DNA from: Bog-756 sp963703145
Lineage (GTDB): Bacteria; Actinomycetota; Acidimicrobiia; Acidimicrobiales; RAAP-2
Reading direction: 5' to 3'
DNA: 64,000 bases
Assembly (NCBI GenBank): GCA_963703145.1
Contig: OY969793.1
Coordinates: 930,001-994,000 of the forward strand
The notes beneath the pieces are model-generated. The model worked only from the letters and a program-made list of their open reading frames with translations. It was not told where the DNA came from and made no database searches. The stretch's first letter is position 1, and the number at the start of each line of letters is the position of its first letter. The translations under genes were made by a program, and so were the position numbers. Of the stretch, positions 1 to 8,140 are shown piece after piece.

Positions 1-207
1 GGGACCATCCTGGGGGCGCGCCAGAAAGGCCGGAGCGACCTCAAGCTGGCCCGGCTGCTGTCCGACCGGGACCTGGTGACCGACGCCAGGGCGGTGGCCG
101 AGGCGGTGGTGGCCGACGATCCCGGCCTCGGGAAGCACCCGCTCTTGGAAGACGAGCTCCGGATCTTCATCGACGACGACGAGGCCGAATTCCTCTTCAA
201 GAGCTGA
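1..207 (+). CDS. recG: ATP-dependent DNA helicase RecG, C-terminal end (5' end outside window)
   Basis: The window opens in frame with the last 68 residues of a protein ending TGA at 205-207. The sequence runs GTILGARQKGRSDLKLARLL, then SDRDLV, then a DPGLGKHPLL segment. This is the conserved end of RecG, where a Gly-rich stretch is followed by an LARLLSDRDL-type helix and a DP-LxxHP motif. RecG is a monomeric helicase that remodels stalled replication forks and Holliday junctions. Its position just upstream of rsmD and coaD matches the usual actinobacterial order recG-rsmD-coaD. The wedge and helicase motifs lie outside the window, so only the family assignment can be supported. Confidence 0.85.
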   Translation, partial: GTILGARQKGRSDLKLARLLSDRDLVTDARAVAEAVVADDPGLGKHPLLEDELRIFIDDDEAEFLFKS

Positions 208-311
208 CGGCCGCAGCAGGCCCACGGCCTGCCACCGGGCACCGGCACCGACCCGGAGGCCACAGGGACGACCGGTAGTCTGGACGCCATGCATGGACCA
301 GGAGCACGGCA

Positions 312-869
312 GTGCGGGTGATCGGTGGCGAGCTACGCGGCCGTCGCCTGAACGCGCCGGTCGGCGATGGGGTCCGCCCCACCTCGGACCGGGTGCGGGA
401 GGCCATGTTCGACATCCTCTACAGCCTCGGTGGGGTGGAGGGCGCCCAGGTCGCGGACCTGTTCGCCGGGACGGGAGCCTTGGGGATCGAGGCGTTGTCC
501 CGGGGCGCGGCCTCGGTCACCTTCGTCGAGCGCGACCCGCTGGCCCTGGCCGCCATCCGCCGCAACCTGGAGTCGGTGGGCCTCGACGACGACGAGCGCT
601 CCGGGGTGGCCACCGTGGTCCGGGCCGACGTCGACGCGTGGGTCGCCACCACGGCGTCACGGTACGACCTGGTCCTGTGCGACCCCCCCTACGGCTACGA
701 GGGATGGGGGACGCTCGTGACCCAGCTCCCGGCCGACCTCGCCGTCCTCGAGTCAGGGGCGGAGATCGCACCCCCTGTGGGCTGGGGGATCATCAAAACC
801 AAGCGGTATGGAGGTACGATCGTCACCGTGGCCCGACCGGCTCTGGTCACGGAGAAAGGTGTCTGGTGA
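312..869 (+). CDS. rsmD: 16S rRNA (guanine(966)-N(2))-methyltransferase RsmD
   Basis: A 185-residue class I SAM-dependent methyltransferase that modifies G966 of 16S rRNA in the assembling 30S subunit. The N-terminus MRVIGGELRGRRL is typical of RsmD. The SAM-binding motif I is DLFAGTGALGIEAL (about residues 49-62), an acidic residue follows in FVERD, and the catalytic N-methylation motif is DPPYGY (about 131-136). The length is normal for the family. The GTG start at 312 has a GGAG at 301-304. A TANNNT box (TAGTCT, 276-281) lies about 30 bases upstream and could be the promoter of the rsmD-coaD operon. The stop overlaps the GTG of coaD by four bases, so translation is probably coupled. Confidence 0.95.
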   Translation: MRVIGGELRGRRLNAPVGDGVRPTSDRVREAMFDILYSLGGVEGAQVADLFAGTGALGIEALSRGAASVTFVERDPLALAAIRRNLESVGLDDDERSGVATVVRADVDAWVATTASRYDLVLCDPPYGYEGWGTLVTQLPADLAVLESGAEIAPPVGWGIIKTKRYGGTIVTVARPALVTEKGVW

Positions 870-1348
870 GGATTGCGCTGATCCCCGGGTCCTTCGACCC
901 GGTTCACAATGGGCACCTCGAGGTGATCGAGCGTGCTGCCCGCCTGTTCGACGAGGTGGTGGTGGCCACGTTGCGCAACCCGCAGAAAGAAGGGGCGCTG
1001 TTCGACCTCGACGAGCGCCAGGAGATGCTGGAGGAGTCGCTCTCCCATCTGGCCAACGTGAGGATCGTGTCCCTCGCCACTCTGGTGGTCAACGTGGCCC
1101 ACGACGTCGGGGCCAGCGTCATCGTGAAGGGCCTCCGGGCCGTGTCCGACTTCGAGAACGAGATGCAGATGGCCCAGATGAACAGGCAGCTCTCCGGGGT
1201 CGAGACCCTGTTCATCCCCACCAGTTCGACCCACTCCTTCGTGGCGTCCAAGCTGCTGCGAGAGGTGGCCCGGTTCGGGGGCGACGTGACGGCGTTCGTG
1301 CCCGAGTCGGTGGCGTTGCGCCTCAAGGAGAAGTTCGCCGATGAGTGA
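866..1348 (+). CDS. coaD: Phosphopantetheine adenylyltransferase
   Basis: A 160-residue nucleotidyltransferase that makes dephospho-CoA from 4'-phosphopantetheine and ATP, the penultimate step of CoA synthesis. The start is the GTG at 866, inside the overlapping GTGA with rsmD and preceded by GGAGAAAGG. The N-terminus IALIPGSFDPVHNGH carries the HxGH motif (His14, His17). The C-terminal part has the family segment TSSTHSFVASKLLRE, in place of the more usual SSS motif. A much longer open frame runs upstream of 866, but it has no relation to CoaD and is ignored. The gene overlaps the next one by eight bases. Confidence 0.95.
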   Translation: MRIALIPGSFDPVHNGHLEVIERAARLFDEVVVATLRNPQKEGALFDLDERQEMLEESLSHLANVRIVSLATLVVNVAHDVGASVIVKGLRAVSDFENEMQMAQMNRQLSGVETLFIPTSSTHSFVASKLLREVARFGGDVTAFVPESVALRLKEKFADE

Positions 1349-1952
1349 CCTCTTCGAGGACCTGGACCAACAGCGGGCCGCCGGTGAGGAGCACGACGCC
1401 GAGGCGTTGATCCGGGTGGCGCTCGACGTCGTGCAGACGGCCAAGGCCATGCCCCTGTCGGCCTCGGTGCTGGTGTCCCGGGACGAGCTGGCCGAGCTGT
1501 TGCAGGCCGCCCTCGACCGTATGCCCGACGAGCTCCGCCAGGCCCGGTGGCTCCTGAAGGAGCGCGACGAGTTCCTGGCCGAGAAGGCCCGCGAGGCCGA
1601 GGTGCTGTTGGAAGAGGTCCGGGTCCAGGCCGAACGGATGGTCCAGCGGACCGAGATCGTCCGCCAGGCCAACCATGTGGCCCAGCGCATCCTCGACGAC
1701 GCCAACGAGGAGGCCAGGCGCCTCCGCCACGAGGCCGAGGACTACGCCGACCAGAAGCTGGCCAGTTTCGAGATCGTGTTGGACCGGACGATGAAGACCG
1801 TGCAGGCCGGCCGCGAGAAGCTCCAGGTCACTCCGCTGCCCCGGGTGGAGATCGGCGAGGGTGGCGACACCTCCCTCGCCACCAGCCTCCCCGGCGCGGC
1901 AACCGAGGGCGTCGACGACCCGGAGGGCTTCTTCGACCAGGACCTTGCCTGA
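1341..1952 (+). CDS. Coiled-coil protein of the Rv2927c type (DivIVA/ATP-synthase-B-like)
   Basis: A 203-residue, highly charged protein. Residues about 45-165 look like one long alpha-helical coiled coil, rich in Glu, Arg and Ala (for example the DANEEARRLRHEAEDYADQK region), followed by a flexible tail. By position and composition it matches the conserved actinobacterial protein of the Rv2927c type, which sits between coaD and the DUF177 gene and is often labelled cell-division-initiation or ATP-synthase-subunit-B-like. No enzymatic motif or membrane segment is visible. The ATG overlaps the end of coaD by eight bases, so it belongs to the rsmD operon. The role is unknown. Scaffolding in division or in envelope lipid synthesis is only an inference from the neighbourhood. 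Confidence 0.7.
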   Translation: MSDLFEDLDQQRAAGEEHDAEALIRVALDVVQTAKAMPLSASVLVSRDELAELLQAALDRMPDELRQARWLLKERDEFLAEKAREAEVLLEEVRVQAERMVQRTEIVRQANHVAQRILDDANEEARRLRHEAEDYADQKLASFEIVLDRTMKTVQAGREKLQVTPLPRVEIGEGGDTSLATSLPGAATEGVDDPEGFFDQDLA

Positions 1953-1965
1953 GGCGGGTCGTCCC

Positions 1966-2502
1966 ATGGTCGCCACCGACTCCCCGCCGCGCCGCTCGCG
2001 GCCGTTCCTGGTGCAGGTGGCGGCGTTGCGCAAGACCGCCGGCACCACCCGGCACGAGGTTCGCCAAGGGGTGATCGACGACCTGGCGGCGGTCGGGGTG
2101 GCCGTTCCCGAGGGCCAGCCGGTCGTGGTCGACCTGATCCTCAGCTCGTATCCGGGTGGGATCACGGCCACCGGCTCGGTGCAGGCTGACTGGGTGGGCG
2201 AATGCCGCCGTTGCGGCGGTGAGGCCAGCGGCACCATCGTGGCCGACGTGGCGGAGCGGTACGCACCGGCGGGCGGCACCGACCGGGACGAGGATGCCTA
2301 CCCTCTGGCCGGGGACGAACTGGATCTCGAGCCTCTGGCACACGACGCCGTCTTGTTGGAGCTGCCGCTCGCCCCCTTGTGCCGGACGGACTGTCTGGGG
2401 CTGTGCCCGCAGTGTGGGACCAACTGGAACGTGGGTCCGTGCGCCTGCCGACCGGCCGGCGACCCACGCTGGGCCGCGCTCGACGCCCTGCGTGACGGTT
2501 AG
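1966..2502 (+). CDS. DUF177 (YceD) family protein
   Basis: A 178-residue member of the DUF177/YceD family. This family almost always lies directly upstream of rpmF and has been linked to 23S rRNA or ribosome maturation. Two cysteine pairs are present: CRRCGG in the middle (after the GSVQADWVGE strand) and a C-terminal knuckle, CRTDCLGLCPQCG followed by CAC. The end, DPRWAALDAL, is typical of the family. I chose the ATG at 1966 because it gives a normal length; longer in-frame starts run back into the preceding gene. It is followed by rpmF after 29 bases, the conserved arrangement. Confidence 0.88.
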   Translation: MVATDSPPRRSRPFLVQVAALRKTAGTTRHEVRQGVIDDLAAVGVAVPEGQPVVVDLILSSYPGGITATGSVQADWVGECRRCGGEASGTIVADVAERYAPAGGTDRDEDAYPLAGDELDLEPLAHDAVLLELPLAPLCRTDCLGLCPQCGTNWNVGPCACRPAGDPRWAALDALRDG

Positions 2503-2531
2503 GTCGCGACTTCGCCTAGGATCTCACCTCT

Positions 2532-2711
2532 ATGGCCGTCCCGAAGAAGAAGACCTCCAAGTCGAAGAGCCGAAGCCGCCGCGCATCCAACTGGGTGCTG
2601 AAGGCGCCGGCCCGCTCCGTCTGCCCCCAGTGCACCTCTGCCAAGCTGCCCCACGTGGTCTGCCCGAACTGTGGATGGTACAAGGGCCGTCAGGCCCTCG
2701 AAGTCGACTAG
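2532..2711 (+). CDS. rpmF: 50S ribosomal protein L32
   Basis: A 59-residue zinc-ribbon ribosomal protein. It begins MAVPKKKTSKSKSRSRR, which binds rRNA, and contains two CxxC pairs (CPQC and CPNC) for zinc. The length and the ending (WYKGRQALEVD) are typical. A TANNNT box (TAGGAT, 2517-2522) lies nine bases before the ATG, so the gene may have its own promoter in addition to read-through from upstream. The TAG stop shares its last G with the GTG of plsX. Confidence 0.97.
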   Translation: MAVPKKKTSKSKSRSRRASNWVLKAPARSVCPQCTSAKLPHVVCPNCGWYKGRQALEVD

Positions 2712-3748
2712 TGGCGCGCAGGGTGGCGCGCCCGGTGGGCGACGCGTTCGCCGCCCTGCCGGTGGCTGTGGACGCCATGGGCGGGGACCGGGCTCCGGCT
2801 GAGATCGTGGCTGGGGCGCGCCAGATCGCCGACGAGACCGACATCCGCGTGGTCCTGGTCGGCCAGCCCGGCGGCATGGGCGACACCGGCTCGTTGGCGA
2901 CCATCGAGGCCACCGAGGTCATCGGCATGGAGGACGACCCGGCCCAGGCCGTGCGCCGGAAGAAGGACTCCTCCCTGGTCCGGGCGGCCGAAGCCGTGCG
3001 GGACGGGCGGGCCATGGCCATGGTGTCGGCCGGCAACACCGGCGCGGCCATGGCCTCTGCCCTCCTGCGGATGGGCCGGCTGCCCCGGGTCATCCGACCG
3101 GCCATCGCCACCCCGATCCCCAACCCCGGCGCGTCCTGGCCCACGGTCCTGCTCGATGCCGGGGCCAACGCCGAGTGCACGCCCCAGATGCTGGTCCAGT
3201 TCGCCGAGATGGGCGCGGCGTTCGCCCGCAAACGCTACGGCGTACCCCAACCCCGGGTGGGCCTCTTGTCGATCGGCGAGGAGAAGTCCAAGGGGAGCCC
3301 ATTGGTGAAAGAGGCCCACGCGCTGCTGGCCGGTGGGGCCGGCGGCTCGGGGTTCGACTTCGTGGGCAATGTGGAGGGTCGGGACTTCTTCACCGGTGCG
3401 GCCGACATCATCGTGACCGACGGCTTCACCGGCAACGTGGCGCTCAAGACCCTGGAGGGCGCCATGCGGTTCCTCATGGGAGCCCTGACCGGCATCCTCG
3501 GCCAGCCCGAGTTGGCCGATCTGGCTGCCGCCCTCTATCCCCACCTGCTGCCGCTGGCCGCCGACCTCGACCCGGAGACCACCGGGGGCGCCATGCTCCT
3601 CGGTGTCGACGGGGTGTGCGTCATCAGCCACGGCTCGTCCTCGTCGGTGGCCATGGTCAACGCCATTACCGTGGCCCACGACCTGGCCGTGGCGGGACTG
3701 GTGGACGCGGTGGCCGACTCGGTGACCGAGGCCGCCTCGACCGAGTGA
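2711..3748 (+). CDS. plsX: Phosphate acyltransferase PlsX
   Basis: A 345-residue enzyme that turns acyl-ACP into acyl-phosphate, the first step of the PlsX/PlsY route to phospholipids. Diagnostic segments are AVDAMGGDRAPAEIV near residue 20, VSAGNTGAAMASALL, LLDAGANAECTP, GLLSIGEEKSKGSPLV, and VTDGFTGNVALKTLEG. The start is the GTG at 2711, whose first base is the last base of the rpmF stop; a second GTG at 2723 is possible. In most bacteria plsX is followed by fab genes or acpP and rnc. Here the next genes of that set (acpP, rnc) lie 12.6 kb away, and fabD and fabH are not seen. Confidence 0.96.
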   Translation: MARRVARPVGDAFAALPVAVDAMGGDRAPAEIVAGARQIADETDIRVVLVGQPGGMGDTGSLATIEATEVIGMEDDPAQAVRRKKDSSLVRAAEAVRDGRAMAMVSAGNTGAAMASALLRMGRLPRVIRPAIATPIPNPGASWPTVLLDAGANAECTPQMLVQFAEMGAAFARKRYGVPQPRVGLLSIGEEKSKGSPLVKEAHALLAGGAGGSGFDFVGNVEGRDFFTGAADIIVTDGFTGNVALKTLEGAMRFLMGALTGILGQPELADLAAALYPHLLPLAADLDPETTGGAMLLGVDGVCVISHGSSSSVAMVNAITVAHDLAVAGLVDAVADSVTEAASTE

Positions 3749-3753
3749 GGCCC

Positions 3754-3776
3754 CGCCGCGGCGTGTCGGCGCGGCG
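3754..3776. terminator. Stem-loop between convergent plsX and patatin genes
   Basis: A perfect 7-bp GC stem (CGCCGCG with CGCGGCG) around a 9-base loop lies just after the plsX stop and before the stop of the convergent patatin gene. There is no T tract, so a role as a bidirectional terminator is inferred from position only. Confidence 0.35.
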
Positions 3777-3802
3777 CTGGCCGATGGGCGAGCGGGGTGG
3801 GC

Positions 3803-4750
3803 TCAGGCCCAGAACTCGGCCAGCTCGGCTGCGTCCCGGTTGCCCTGACGGGTGCCCAGTGCCAGTGCGCCGGGGACCGAGTGCGGGCTCATCAGCTCGA
3901 GCAGGTCGACCTCGTCGGGCATCCTGACCAGGACCTCGGAGCCCGACGCCTTCAGGTCCTCGACCTCCTGGGCGCCCTCGCCGGGGTGGGAGGTCATCAT
4001 CCCGTCGGTCATCTCCGAGCCGTCGGTCAGGGCCAGGATGAGGACCCGCTTGGCCCCGGCCAGCAGGTCGAGGTGGACGCCGGTGCCGCTCACGCCCCCG
4101 TCCATGCACCGTCGGTCGGCGATGGCCTGGGGGGCGAAAATGCCGGGCACAGCACTGCTGGCGGCGACGGCCCGGGCCACTGAGGTCCCCGAGTCCTTGG
4201 TCACGACGCAGCGGTCGCCGGTGTAGGCGTCGACGCAGGTGATGTGCAGGGCCGACGACGGCCAACGACCGGTCCCCACCACGAGGGAGATGTTGCGCCG
4301 GGTGGCCTCGGCTGTGGGGGTGACGGCGGCCAGTGCGGCGTGGCCGATGGCCTGGACGGTACCGGGGTCCCCGTCGGTGGCCTTGATGAAGAGTTCGAGG
4401 GCGCGGTTCTGGCTGGGGTGGAGCGCTCCGGCCGGGGCCATGGCCGCCACCAGGGTCGGCACCTTGGACAGCACCGACACCTGCGAGTGGAGCCGCTTCA
4501 GCCTGCCGGCGGTGACGGCCGAGGCGACGATGGAGCCGGCCGAGGTGCCCACCACCCGGTCGGCACTGTCGACCCGGACCCCGTGCTGGGCCAGGGCCTG
4601 GAGGTAGGCGACCTGCCAGGCCACGAAGAACAGTCCACCGCCACCCAGGCAGAGCCCCCGTTCGGTGCCGGCGCCGTAGCGGGCCGCAAAGGAGCGGGGG
4701 AGAGCCACCTCGATCGGGGCTGGCCTCGACGAGGACCGGCGACGTTGCAC
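3803..4750 (-). CDS. Patatin-like phospholipase family protein
   Basis: A 315-residue patatin-fold acyl hydrolase, expected to use a Ser-Asp dyad to release fatty acids from lipids. Visible motifs are the Gly-rich oxyanion loop CLGGGG (about 34-39), the nucleophile elbow GTSAG (Ser about 70), and the catalytic DGG (Asp about 217, in CMDGGVSGTG). I chose the GTG at 4750 because TACAGT at 4757-4762 lies exactly six bases before it, the spacing of a leaderless mRNA in this genome; ATGs at 4783 and 4810 would give longer proteins. No signal peptide is visible, so it is probably cytoplasmic or membrane-peripheral. It converges on plsX, and a link to phospholipid turnover is plausible but unproven. 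Confidence 0.85.
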   Translation of the reverse strand: MQRRRSSSRPAPIEVALPRSFAARYGAGTERGLCLGGGGLFFVAWQVAYLQALAQHGVRVDSADRVVGTSAGSIVASAVTAGRLKRLHSQVSVLSKVPTLVAAMAPAGALHPSQNRALELFIKATDGDPGTVQAIGHAALAAVTPTAEATRRNISLVVGTGRWPSSALHITCVDAYTGDRCVVTKDSGTSVARAVAASSAVPGIFAPQAIADRRCMDGGVSGTGVHLDLLAGAKRVLILALTDGSEMTDGMMTSHPGEGAQEVEDLKASGSEVLVRMPDEVDLLELMSPHSVPGALALGTRQGNRDAAELAEFWA

Positions 4751-4756
4751 GACAGA

Positions 4757-4762
4757 ACTGTA
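4757..4762 (-). promoter_or_regulatory. -10 box of patatin gene (TACAGT)
   Basis: TACAGT on the minus strand, six bases before GTG 4750. No clear -35 is seen. Confidence 0.5.
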
Positions 4763-4936
4763 CCGGCCTCGCCTACGGACCATGATCGGGCCGACGGCGG
4801 CGTGCGGCAATTCGGCCGGATGCCCCAGGACGCCGGGGTGGCGCAGTAGCGTTGCGGGGTCGTCCCAGGCACGTCGGGGCGGTCGGATCGATGGTCGGAG
4901 CGGGGGCAGTGACCCCGACGGCGAGACGGGGGAGCG

Positions 4937-6406
4937 ATGACCATACGGGCCGACGGGGCGTCGGACGGTGGCCAGGAATCACCCGGTGGGGTGGCTGACA
5001 CACCTGGCGGTTCGACGACCGGCATCTACCTGCTCGGTGTGGGCCTGGTCATCATGCTGGCCGGCCTGTTGTTCGGCTATGACCAGGGCGTCATCTCCGG
5101 GGCGCTCGACGGGATCCAAAAAGAGTTCTCGGTCGGGACCCTCCTGCTCGAGGTCATCACCAGCTGGGTCACCCTGGGCGCCATGGCCGGGGCCCTGGTG
5201 GCCGGCGGCCTGGCCGATCGGATGGGCCGCCGCTGGACCATCGTGTTCGCGGCCGTCCTGTTCGTGGCCGGGGCGCTGGTCGAGGCCCTGGCCCCGGGCT
5301 CCGGCGTCCTCGTGGTCGGCCGGCTGCTGGTCGGCTTCGGTGTGGGCGTGGCCTCGGTGGCGGCACCCCTGTACGCCGCCGAGCTGGCCCCGAGCCGGGT
5401 CCGTGGCCGGATGGTCTCCCTCTACCAGTTGGCCATCACCATCGGCATCTTCGTGGCGTACTTCGCCGACTACCTGTTGATCAACGGGAACAAGTGGCGG
5501 GCGATGCTGGGCATCTCGGCCATCCCCGGGGTCTTGTTGGTGCTGGCCATCCTGCCCCTGCCCGACTCACCGCGGTGGTACGTGAAGATGGGCCGCCACG
5601 ACGATGCCCGCGGTGCCCTGGCCAAGGTCGAGCCCCACGCCGACATCGACGCCGAGCTCGCCGGCATCGAGGAGCTCAACGCCACCGAGGCCGCCGGTTC
5701 GTGGCGGGAGGTGTTCGCCTCCCAGTGGCGCCGCCCCCTGGTCATCGGCGTGCTGTTGGCGGTGCTCCAGCAGTTCACCGGCATCAACGCCATCATCTAC
5801 TACGCCGACAAGATCTTCGCCGCCGCCGGCTTCTCGACGCCGGGGAGTCAGAGCCTGGCCACCTTGTGGGCCATCGGTGCGGTGAACGTGGTGGCTACCT
5901 TCGTGGCGGTGGCCTGGGTGGACCGCTTCGGCCGCCGGCCCCTGTTGTTGATCGGCTCGGTGGGGATGGGGGTCAGCCTGATCGTGGTGGGTGCGATGTT
6001 CGAGGTGCTGGGCGACCACCCGAGCTCGGGGGGAAGCACCTCGGTCACCGGCGTGGTCACCCTGATCGCCCTGGTCACCTTCATCGCCTCGTTCGCCTTC
6101 TCGCTCGGACCGGTGGTGTGGACCATCATCAACGAGATCTACCCGTCCCACATGCGGGGCCGGGCCGTGGCCGTGGCCACCGCCGCCAACTGGTTCGCCG
6201 CCTGGCTGGTCAGCCAGTTCTTCTTGTCCCTGGTGGGACTGATCACCGAGGCCGGGACGTTCTGGCTGTTCGCCGGGTTCTGTGCGGTGACCTTCGTGTT
6301 CGTGAGCCGGTTCGTGCCCGAGACCAAGGGCAAGACGCTGGAGGAGGTCGAGGTCCTCTGGGGCGACCCCGAGGCCATCCGCCGGGCCATCCACTCCTCG
6401 GAGTAG
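4937..6406 (+). CDS. Sugar-porter family MFS transporter
   Basis: A 489-residue, twelve-helix major facilitator of the sugar porter family, a proton symporter or facilitator in the cytoplasmic membrane. Family signatures are present in order: FGYDQGVISGAL in helix 1, GGLADRMGRRWT in loop 2-3, the QQFTGINAIIYY motif in helix 7, DRFGRRPLL in loop 8-9, and the C-terminal RFVPETKGKTLEE. A polar N-terminal tail of about 30 residues precedes helix 1. The start ATG at 4937 has GGGGGAG immediately upstream. The substrate (a hexose, pentose or polyol) cannot be told from sequence, and no sugar-metabolism genes are adjacent. Confidence 0.93.
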   Translation: MTIRADGASDGGQESPGGVADTPGGSTTGIYLLGVGLVIMLAGLLFGYDQGVISGALDGIQKEFSVGTLLLEVITSWVTLGAMAGALVAGGLADRMGRRWTIVFAAVLFVAGALVEALAPGSGVLVVGRLLVGFGVGVASVAAPLYAAELAPSRVRGRMVSLYQLAITIGIFVAYFADYLLINGNKWRAMLGISAIPGVLLVLAILPLPDSPRWYVKMGRHDDARGALAKVEPHADIDAELAGIEELNATEAAGSWREVFASQWRRPLVIGVLLAVLQQFTGINAIIYYADKIFAAAGFSTPGSQSLATLWAIGAVNVVATFVAVAWVDRFGRRPLLLIGSVGMGVSLIVVGAMFEVLGDHPSSGGSTSVTGVVTLIALVTFIASFAFSLGPVVWTIINEIYPSHMRGRAVAVATAANWFAAWLVSQFFLSLVGLITEAGTFWLFAGFCAVTFVFVSRFVPETKGKTLEEVEVLWGDPEAIRRAIHSSE

Positions 6407-6419
6407 GAGCGGATGGGGC

Positions 6420-7655
6420 TCAGCGGTTGAGGAGGTCCTTGGCGATGTGGGTGATCTGGATCTCGTCGGTGCCGGCATAGATCTGGAAGACCTTGGCGTC
6501 CCGGGCCAGCTGCTCCACCCGGAACTCGGCCATGTAGCCGTTGCCCCCGAAGAGCTGTACGGCCTCCATGGCCACGTCGGACGCGGCCTGGGCCGAGTAC
6601 AGCTTCATGGCCGATGCCTCGGCCAGGGTCAGGCTCTTGCCGGCCTCGGACAGCTCGATGTGGCGGAACACCAGGTTCTGCACGTTGAGGCGCGCCACCT
6701 CCATCTTGGCCAGCTTCAGCTGGATGAGCTGGCGGTCACCGATGGGTTTGCCCCAGAGCATCCGGTCCTTGGCGTAGGCGACGGACAGCTTCAGGCACTC
6801 CTCGATGAGGCCGAGCGACATGGCGGCCAGGCCGGCCCGCTCGGTGACGAAGTTGCCCTTGGCCGAGTCACGGCCGCTTCCGGCCCCCTCGTCCTCGGTC
6901 TCGCCCAACAGATGGTCCCTGCCCACCCGGACGTCGGTGAGGAACAGCTCGCCGGTGGGCGACGAGTGCAGGCCCATCTTGCGGAACGGCTTGGACTGGT
7001 CCAATCCGGGGGTGCCCCGGTCGAGCACGAAGGTCAGCACCTGGCGGTCGCGGATCGGGGTGTCGGAGCCATCGTCGAGCTTGGCGTAGAACACGATGGT
7101 GTCGGCGTAGGGGCCGTTGGTGATGAAGGTCTTGTTGCCGTTGAGGATGTACTCGTCGCCGTCACGGCGGGCGGTGGCCATCATGCCGCCGAGCGCATCC
7201 GATCCCGATCCCGGCTCGGTGATGGCCCACGAGCCCACCTTGTCCCCGGTGAGCAGGTCGAGCCCCCACCGCTCCATCTGGGCCGGTGTGCCCTGCTTCA
7301 TGATCGTGCCCCCGGCCAGCCCGGTGCTGACCCCCATGGCGGTCACGATCCCCGGGCAGTAGTGGCAGAGCTCGATGATCGGGATGAGGGTCATGGCCGC
7401 CGCCCCGCCGTCACCCCGACGCCCGCCGGTGTCCTCGGTGGCGGGCGGGGACCCGGCCACCTTGCGCTCCAGCTGCTTTTTGAACCGGTCGCGGGCGATC
7501 TGGTCCATGCCGAAGGTGGCGAACAGGCTGCGGATGATGTCGTAGGGGGGCAGGTCCCCGTGCTCCAGGGCCTCGATGTTGGGCACCACCTCGGCATCGA
7601 CGAACCGCCGGATGGCGTCCCGGATCATGAGCTGCTCTTCGGACCATTCGAACAC
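6420..7655 (-). CDS. Acyl-CoA dehydrogenase family protein
   Basis: A 411-residue FAD-dependent acyl-CoA dehydrogenase. Family motifs are WAITEPGSGSDALGG (FAD and substrate binding), NGNKTFITNG, the QLFGGNGYMAEF segment and the C-terminal IYAGTDEIQ. The position that is the catalytic Glu in medium-chain enzymes (IYEGT) is Ala here. A Glu in the earlier helix, FVTERAGLA, aligns with the base used by isovaleryl-CoA and long-chain acyl-CoA dehydrogenases, so I infer the latter geometry. An unusual Gly/Pro-rich insert of about 20 residues sits near residue 68. The GTG start at 7655 has GGAGG six bases upstream. It lies divergently from the truncated haemoglobin. Confidence 0.93.
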   Translation of the reverse strand: MFEWSEEQLMIRDAIRRFVDAEVVPNIEALEHGDLPPYDIIRSLFATFGMDQIARDRFKKQLERKVAGSPPATEDTGGRRGDGGAAAMTLIPIIELCHYCPGIVTAMGVSTGLAGGTIMKQGTPAQMERWGLDLLTGDKVGSWAITEPGSGSDALGGMMATARRDGDEYILNGNKTFITNGPYADTIVFYAKLDDGSDTPIRDRQVLTFVLDRGTPGLDQSKPFRKMGLHSSPTGELFLTDVRVGRDHLLGETEDEGAGSGRDSAKGNFVTERAGLAAMSLGLIEECLKLSVAYAKDRMLWGKPIGDRQLIQLKLAKMEVARLNVQNLVFRHIELSEAGKSLTLAEASAMKLYSAQAASDVAMEAVQLFGGNGYMAEFRVEQLARDAKVFQIYAGTDEIQITHIAKDLLNR

Positions 7656-7720
7656 GATCGACCTCCGTCGTCCCTCCCGATGCCAGCCACGGGCTGGTCA
7701 GAGGCTATCCGCGCACGGCC

Positions 7721-7726
7721 TACAGT
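7721..7726 (+). promoter_or_regulatory. -10 box of truncated haemoglobin gene (TACAGT)
   Basis: TACAGT, six bases before GTG 7733; no convincing -35. Confidence 0.5.
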
Positions 7727-7732
7727 CGAGGC

Positions 7733-8125
7733 GTGCGACTGACGCGCAAGTCCGACGGCACGCCCTTCGAGCGGTGGGGGGGCGAGCCCTTCTTCGTCGC
7801 CCTGGTGGACCGGTTCTACCAGGGCGTCTCGGTCGACCCCCTGCTCCGGCCCATGTATCCCGACGACCTGACCGAGTCCAAGGCCCACCTGGCCCTGTTC
7901 CTCATGCAGTACTGGGGCGGGCCGCCCGACTACAACGCCCAGCGCGGCCATCCCCGGCTCCGGATGCGCCACGCCCCCTTCGTGATCGGCTCGGCCGAGG
8001 CCGAGGCCTGGTTGGGCCACATGGCCGACGCGGTCGAGGCGTCCGGGCTCGAACCCGACGACCGCGCCGAGCTCCTCGACTACCTCTCGATGGCGGCCCG
8101 CAGCCTGGTCAACGCCCCCGGCTGA
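7733..8125 (+). CDS. glbO: Group II truncated haemoglobin (TrHbO-like)
   Basis: A 130-residue 2-over-2 globin. It shows the group II pattern: DRFYQGV with the B10 Tyr, LRPMYPDDL, QYWGGPPDY, the proximal histidine in RMRHAPF (F8), and the invariant G8 Trp in AWLGHM. Such proteins bind O2 and NO and are linked to oxygen handling or detoxification at the membrane in mycobacteria. The gene stands alone, between a divergent acyl-CoA dehydrogenase and a convergent SDR, so its electron donor is not indicated by context. No Shine-Dalgarno is seen, in keeping with leaderless translation. Confidence 0.92.
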   Translation: MRLTRKSDGTPFERWGGEPFFVALVDRFYQGVSVDPLLRPMYPDDLTESKAHLALFLMQYWGGPPDYNAQRGHPRLRMRHAPFVIGSAEAEAWLGHMADAVEASGLEPDDRAELLDYLSMAARSLVNAPG

Positions 8126-8140
8126 GGCTGTCCGCGGCGA

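Noticed and set aside
293..865. In-frame extension of coaD through rsmD
   Set aside because: The coaD family begins at the IALIPGSFDP segment; the upstream residues overlap a well-supported gene in another frame.
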